Translations under genes and position numbers: made by a program
Notes under the pieces: model-generated
Databases searched by the model: none
Seen by the model: the letters and a program-made list of their open reading frames with translations, nothing else
What the model was told of the DNA's origin: nothing
DNA from: Marinicella meishanensis
GTDB taxonomy: Bacteria; Pseudomonadota; Gammaproteobacteria; Xanthomonadales; Marinicellaceae
Direction: 5' to 3'
Assembly: GCF_019931145.1 (NCBI RefSeq)
Contig: NZ_JAIOUV010000009.1
Coordinates: 1-64,000, forward strand
Length of the DNA stretch: 64,000 nucleotides
Shown here: positions 59,974 to 64,000 of the stretch, piece after piece
Numbering within the stretch: the first letter of the stretch is position 1
Layout of the letters: every line of letters begins with the position of its first letter

Positions 59974-60285
59974 TTATTCGGCACGCTGGCATAACCACAA
60001 ATATTCATCGGTACGGTTAAGAACATAGTGCAGGCCAGAGAAAATCTTTAACCCTCGTAAACTACTGCCGCACTCAAAATTCAAAGGTGTGCTGTTATCA
60101 TTGTGAAAATCCAGTGATTGACTGCTGCACCAATCTATCACTATTTTCAGCTTATGATTTCCCTCTTGAATTTCAAAAGATTTCTCTTCGCCATTGTTTA
60201 TTTTTCCTATGGCTTTATCATTCAATAACACTTGGTAAGAGCGGAATCTATCTGTCCAGCCTGAAGCCCTGCGTAAAATCATCAT
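59974..60285 (-). CDS. Small conserved-looking beta-rich protein
   Basis: The protein has 103 residues, beginning with two Met codons (GAGG lies 5 nt before the first). The sequence RFRSYQVLLNDKAIGKI, SFEIQEGNHKLKIVIDWCSS and LNFECGSSLRGLKIF suggests a small beta-sandwich presenting a Cys pair. It resembles, in pattern, small uncharacterised bacterial proteins with 'G.H.L...IDWC.S' and 'F.CGS'. No signal peptide is present, though the C-terminus is rather hydrophobic. Function unknown; it is monocistronic. Confidence 0.6.
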   Translation of the reverse strand: MMILRRASGWTDRFRSYQVLLNDKAIGKINNGEEKSFEIQEGNHKLKIVIDWCSSQSLDFHNDNSTPLNFECGSSLRGLKIFSGLHYVLNRTDEYLWLCQRAE

Positions 60286-60634
60286 AAAATCCTCTCAGGA
60301 TATCGTTCTTTGTAAATAAAATACAACCAACGACATCAGCTGTTGAGTATCAAAAGTCATTATTTAACCCTAGTTAGGATTCATGGAATGTCTGGTTATG
60401 GCCCAATGAAATATTGTTTGAGTAAAAAAAGGGCTTTTAACTGAAATTGCTAGAGAAGAGGAAAAATTAAAAGCCCAAAACTGTCAGCAAGCAACCATTG
60501 ATCTGTTTTGGCAATGAAGTCGTACTAAAATGTTTTGCTCATCAAATTATTTATATTATTCAAAGTTATTTATGTTGACCATCCCATAGATAGGGGATGA
60601 TAACTTGAGCTGTGAGTGTTATCCTTGTTTGGCT
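60286..60634. other. Divergent intergenic region upstream of the response regulator
   Basis: About 350 AT-rich bases. An inverted repeat CATCCC-N8-GGGATG lies at 60580-60599, 35 nt before the regulator's ATG, and could be its binding site. A -10-like TATATT lies near 60551. No coding frame was recognised. Confidence 0.35.
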
Positions 60635-61279
60635 ATGGCATGTAAAGTTTTTATTATCGAAGACGATCCAGTCATTTTGGGTTATCTTGAAAATGTCGTT
60701 GAGTCTTCTGAAATGTTGGAGTGTGTAAGCACCGCAAATACGGTTCAAAAAGCATTGGCACTCATTCCAAATACTGACTTTGACATTGCACTGATTGATT
60801 TGGGCCTGCCTGATGGCGATGGTACCCAACTGATTGAATACATCAGTCTTGCTTTTCCTGCCAGAATGAAACTGATCTTGAGTTCATTTTCAGATGAAAT
60901 CAAAGTCATCAATGCCATCGCCAAAGGCGCCAATGGCTACTTGCTCAAAGACTCCAGTGGGATGGACATCTGTCAATCAATCATTGATGTGATTAATGGC
61001 GGCGCACCGATGAGTCCCAACATAGCTCGACACCTGTTGTCGAGGATGCAGGCGAAACCAAAACAACCGCACAACCTGACAGAAAAAGAATTGCAGGTGC
61101 TCAAATATGTCAGCAAAGGGTTCAGGTATCGAGAGGTGGCAGATTTGCTTGAAGTCAAATTCAGTACGGTGGCCTCCCATGCCAAAAACATTTACAAAAA
61201 ACTCGGTGTGCAGTCCAAGAATGAAGCTGTATATGAGGCGCATCAACAAGGTATCATAGATATGGGAGATACCCACTGA
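60635..61279 (+). CDS. NarL/LuxR-type response regulator
   Basis: The protein has 214 residues from ATG at 60635; an upstream TTG-initiated frame is rejected. The receiver domain has acidic EDD at 9-11, phosphorylatable Asp55 (ALIDLGLPDGDG), Ser83 and Lys105 (GYLLKD). A C-terminal helix-turn-helix of LuxR type follows: LTEKELQVLKYVSKGFRYRE, then EVADLLEVKFSTVASHAKNI. It should be phosphorylated by the histidine kinase encoded 21 bp downstream and then bind DNA as a dimer. All key residues are present. Confidence 0.93.
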   Translation: MACKVFIIEDDPVILGYLENVVESSEMLECVSTANTVQKALALIPNTDFDIALIDLGLPDGDGTQLIEYISLAFPARMKLILSSFSDEIKVINAIAKGANGYLLKDSSGMDICQSIIDVINGGAPMSPNIARHLLSRMQAKPKQPHNLTEKELQVLKYVSKGFRYREVADLLEVKFSTVASHAKNIYKKLGVQSKNEAVYEAHQQGIIDMGDTH

Positions 61280-61300
61280 AATTAACTTTTTTGTGCTCTT

Positions 61301-64000
61301 ATGACGCTTGGTTCCATTGGTAAATTAATCGCTGTTGCATGGTTCAACCTACATTGGGTTCTTGGTGGTGCGGTTGCCAATTCATCTGAAACATTTCAAT
61401 CCTTATCTCTGGCGCAGGGCTTGTCTCAATCTCGAGTGACGGCCATGATTCAAGACAGTGAAGGCTACATGTGGTTTGGTACGCAGATTGGCTTAAACCG
61501 GTTTGATGGGTATGAAATTATCAGTTATTTTCATGACCCGTTAGACCGATTGACACTGCCTGGTAACAGCGTCAGCACTTTGTTGGTCGATACTATGGAA
61601 AATATGTGGGTTGGAACCACGCACACTGGCTTGGCAAAATACCACAAAGACTCCCAATCATTTTCCAGAGTCCAGTATCCTGATTCTCCAACCAATGCCC
61701 AAAAGATGATTTATTCGATTGTTGAAGACAATGATCAAAGGTTATGGGTTGGTACCGGAGGAGGTGTATTCATCTATGATCTAAACAAGGACAGCTTCAT
61801 CAAGGCTTCTGTTAAATACCCCAATTTGAGTAAGTACAATAACAGCACCATCAGGTCTCTGTTCTGTGATGAAACAGGTCACGTATGGATAGGTGCTGAT
61901 TTCATGGACATGGGGGTTTTTGATGTTCAAAATTCGGTCCTGTTGCAGGCCACGCTTAAGCAAAACAGTTCAACAGAGGTCAACCAATACAGATACCATC
62001 AATTACGTCATCACAGTGATGGCAGGTTGATATTGGCGACCAACAAAGGACTCTGGTCACAAGTTGAAGATACCCTGCAGTTTCAGCCAATCACAGTTAT
62101 GAGTAAGAACATGGCATCTGGAAGCGCTTTGACAGCCAGGGCTTTGCTGCTAGGTAAGACTGGTTCATTGTGGGTAGGTGCGGAAGAAGGCATGTACCAA
62201 CTGGCGGAGCATGGGGGTGAATTGGTTTTGACTAGCACCAACAAATTCAATGGAAAAAACATCAAGACTGATTCTGTTCAATCCCTCTATCAAAGTACCG
62301 ATGGCATCATTTGGATCGGTACAGCCGGCGGTGGCGTCAGCAAGCATTACCTCCAAAACAGATTCAAACTTTTTTCAACAGCATCAAACAGCACATATCC
62401 ATTGTCTGCTGCATCGGTGTGGTCCATTGCTGAAGATCAGCAAGACAATCTGTGGGTCGGCACCAAAAATGGTGGGTTAAATAAAATTAATTTCAAAACA
62501 GAAACGGTCGAATACTTTAAACATGATCCAGAGGATGAAAATAGCCTCAGTAACAACACCATTCGGTCCATCTTGGTTGCTGAAAGTGGAGATCTTTGGA
62601 TTGGAACTGATGGCGGACTCAATCATTTAAAAAAAGATGCCAGTCAATTCAGCCGATACTTACACAAGAAATCAGTTAAAACATCGATAAGTTCTGATTT
62701 AATCAGACCCGTCCTGCAAACCCGTGATGGGATGATTTGGATTGGAACAACGGGTGCTGGTTTGAACCGAATGGATCCAAGCAATCCAGGCGTATTCACA
62801 AGCTATCGTTACGATACCCTGAAACCAAATTCGTTACCGAGCAATGACATTTATCAACTTTATGAGGATCAACAGTCAAGGTTATGGGTTGCCACATTGG
62901 GTGGCGGATTGAGTTATTTTGACCGGGTTAACAATCAGTTCACCACCTTTTCAAACAACCCAGATGACACCACCAGTTTGTCTGGCAATAACGTTTTAAG
63001 CCTCACTGAAGGCCAGGGTCAATCCATTTGGATAGGTACCACCAATGGACTTAATCGACTGGACAACATTGAACAGGGTCAATTCAAGCGAATTCACATG
63101 GACATGAATATTTTGGGCATTGTTGTTTATGGATTGCTCAGTACCGACGACAACAGCATTTGGCTCAGTACCAATAAAGGCATCAGCCAATATATACCTG
63201 AACAGAACTTATTCAGAAACTATGACAGCCTAGATGGCCTGCAAAGCAATGAGTTCAATGGCGGTGCCTATCATAAGTCAAAACAAGGGGTCCTTTATTT
63301 TGGTGGTATAGAGGGGATGAACGCTTTCAAAACAACAGACATTTCGAATCAATGGTATTCCTTACCCAGTCAAATCACCGAATTTACCATTAAGACCAAA
63401 CAAACCGGTGCCGATAACACCAATGTAACAGAACCAGCAATCAATTATTCAAACAGCGATGGGGTCTATGTTTTTGATGACTCATTACACAGTCTGCACC
63501 TCGAATTTTCATCTTTAAACTATGTCTCCCCAAGCAAAGTTAACTATAAATATCGCATGCTGGGTTACGAAGAGAATTGGAATGTGACCACTTCAGAAGA
63601 TAGGGTGGCTATATATACAAACCTCAATCCCGGCTGGTATCATTTTCAAGTACTGTCATCAAACAGTGATGGTTCTTGGGCCAATGAAGCCACACAGTTG
63701 GCCATAAAGATTCAACCACCCTACTGGCAAAGCTGGTGGTTCTTGAGTTTGGTCATGTTGATGGCATTGCTTGTGCTGAAATATGTGCTCACCTACAGGC
63801 TCAAATCTATAACAAGACAAAATGAGAATCTGGCCAATTTAGTGAATACAAAATCTCAAAAAATTATTGCGTTTGAGAGAGAAAAAATCATTCAAAAAGA
63901 AAGACAACGAATTAATCGTGACCTGCATGACAGCATTGGAGGACAGTTAATATCCACCATCATTCAGTTAAGACAAGGAAATTACGACGAACAAGAAGTG
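61301..64000 (+). CDS. Sensor histidine kinase with two-component regulator propellers (runs off right edge)
   Basis: 900 codons are visible with no stop; the frame continues past the window. After an N-terminal signal or anchor come about thirteen propeller repeats with the typical W-[IV]-G-T core (WFGTQIGLNRFDG, WIGTDGGLNHL, WIGTTNGLNRL), forming two extracytoplasmic seven-bladed propellers. A Y_Y_Y domain follows (YKYRMLGYEENWNV; YHFQVLSSNSDG), then one membrane span near 63725-63785 and a coiled coil. A HisKA_3-type dimerisation domain has the phospho-acceptor His near residue 876 (INRDLHDSIGGQL). The ATPase domain must lie beyond the edge. It follows the cognate regulator gene by 21 bp. 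Such kinases sense extracellular polymers or breakdown products, though the ligand is unknown here. Confidence 0.9.
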   Translation, partial: MTLGSIGKLIAVAWFNLHWVLGGAVANSSETFQSLSLAQGLSQSRVTAMIQDSEGYMWFGTQIGLNRFDGYEIISYFHDPLDRLTLPGNSVSTLLVDTMENMWVGTTHTGLAKYHKDSQSFSRVQYPDSPTNAQKMIYSIVEDNDQRLWVGTGGGVFIYDLNKDSFIKASVKYPNLSKYNNSTIRSLFCDETGHVWIGADFMDMGVFDVQNSVLLQATLKQNSSTEVNQYRYHQLRHHSDGRLILATNKGLWSQVEDTLQFQPITVMSKNMASGSALTARALLLGKTGSLWVGAEEGMYQLAEHGGELVLTSTNKFNGKNIKTDSVQSLYQSTDGIIWIGTAGGGVSKHYLQNRFKLFSTASNSTYPLSAASVWSIAEDQQDNLWVGTKNGGLNKINFKTETVEYFKHDPEDENSLSNNTIRSILVAESGDLWIGTDGGLNHLKKDASQFSRYLHKKSVKTSISSDLIRPVLQTRDGMIWIGTTGAGLNRMDPSNPGVFTSYRYDTLKPNSLPSNDIYQLYEDQQSRLWVATLGGGLSYFDRVNNQFTTFSNNPDDTTSLSGNNVLSLTEGQGQSIWIGTTNGLNRLDNIEQGQFKRIHMDMNILGIVVYGLLSTDDNSIWLSTNKGISQYIPEQNLFRNYDSLDGLQSNEFNGGAYHKSKQGVLYFGGIEGMNAFKTTDISNQWYSLPSQITEFTIKTKQTGADNTNVTEPAINYSNSDGVYVFDDSLHSLHLEFSSLNYVSPSKVNYKYRMLGYEENWNVTTSEDRVAIYTNLNPGWYHFQVLSSNSDGSWANEATQLAIKIQPPYWQSWWFLSLVMLMALLVLKYVLTYRLKSITRQNENLANLVNTKSQKIIAFEREKIIQKERQRINRDLHDSIGGQLISTIIQLRQGNYDEQEV

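Noticed and set aside
1-64000. tRNA or rRNA genes
   Set aside because: No cloverleaf-like or rRNA-like sequence was recognised by eye; a tRNAscan or Rfam run would be needed to exclude them fully.

Overview
The window looks like chromosomal DNA of a marine gammaproteobacterium. The many secreted repeat-rich proteins, short C-terminal 'FxxGFE' tails, the DUF1800/DUF1501 pair and the ECF sigma/TPR-kinase pair recall Marinicella or a relative. That assignment is inference from protein style; no rRNA or tRNA gene is present to test it.

Left third (1-31955, minus strand). A 31-kb run reads leftward: a 6,450-residue secreted multidomain protein, then one base later a 3,542-residue secreted RHS/YD-repeat protein with a polymorphic tip, then an overlapping membrane-anchored ankyrin-repeat gene that is the best candidate for the tip's immunity partner. 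Further downstream lie a 54-residue membrane protein and a second ankyrin-like gene start cut by an IS3-type element. Base composition falls sharply inside the RHS gene near 4,490, as expected if the tip and its immunity genes are exchanged as a cassette.

Middle (32187-48632). A DUF1800-DUF1501-cytochrome c operon is followed by a small cytosolic protein and a block of palindromic and direct repeats. Next come a TPR Ser/Thr kinase overlapping an ECF sigma factor, and a divergent secreted HYR/NHL protein with a 17-bp perfect palindrome in front of it. A bidirectional terminator separates this from rtcB, whose leader carries an intrinsic-terminator hairpin. Divergent from rtcB are a degenerate small-GTPase-like protein and a degenerate receiver protein, coupled by TAATG.

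Right third (48937-64000). This part holds a DUF6502 regulator with a palindrome at its start, a DsbD-like reductase with a redoxin, a pYEATS protein with its two-TM partner, two abutting subtilisin-like proteases, and a response regulator followed by a ligand-propeller histidine kinase that runs off the right edge.

The most interesting signals are two intergenic RNAs, 49765-50132 and about 56119-56372. Each is a chain of short hairpins presenting GGA in the loop and ends in an intrinsic terminator, the hallmark of CsrB/RsmZ-type RNAs that sequester CsrA/RsmA. The second is built from a roughly 43-nt module repeated in tandem. Neither is protein-coding, and they lie only 6 kb apart.
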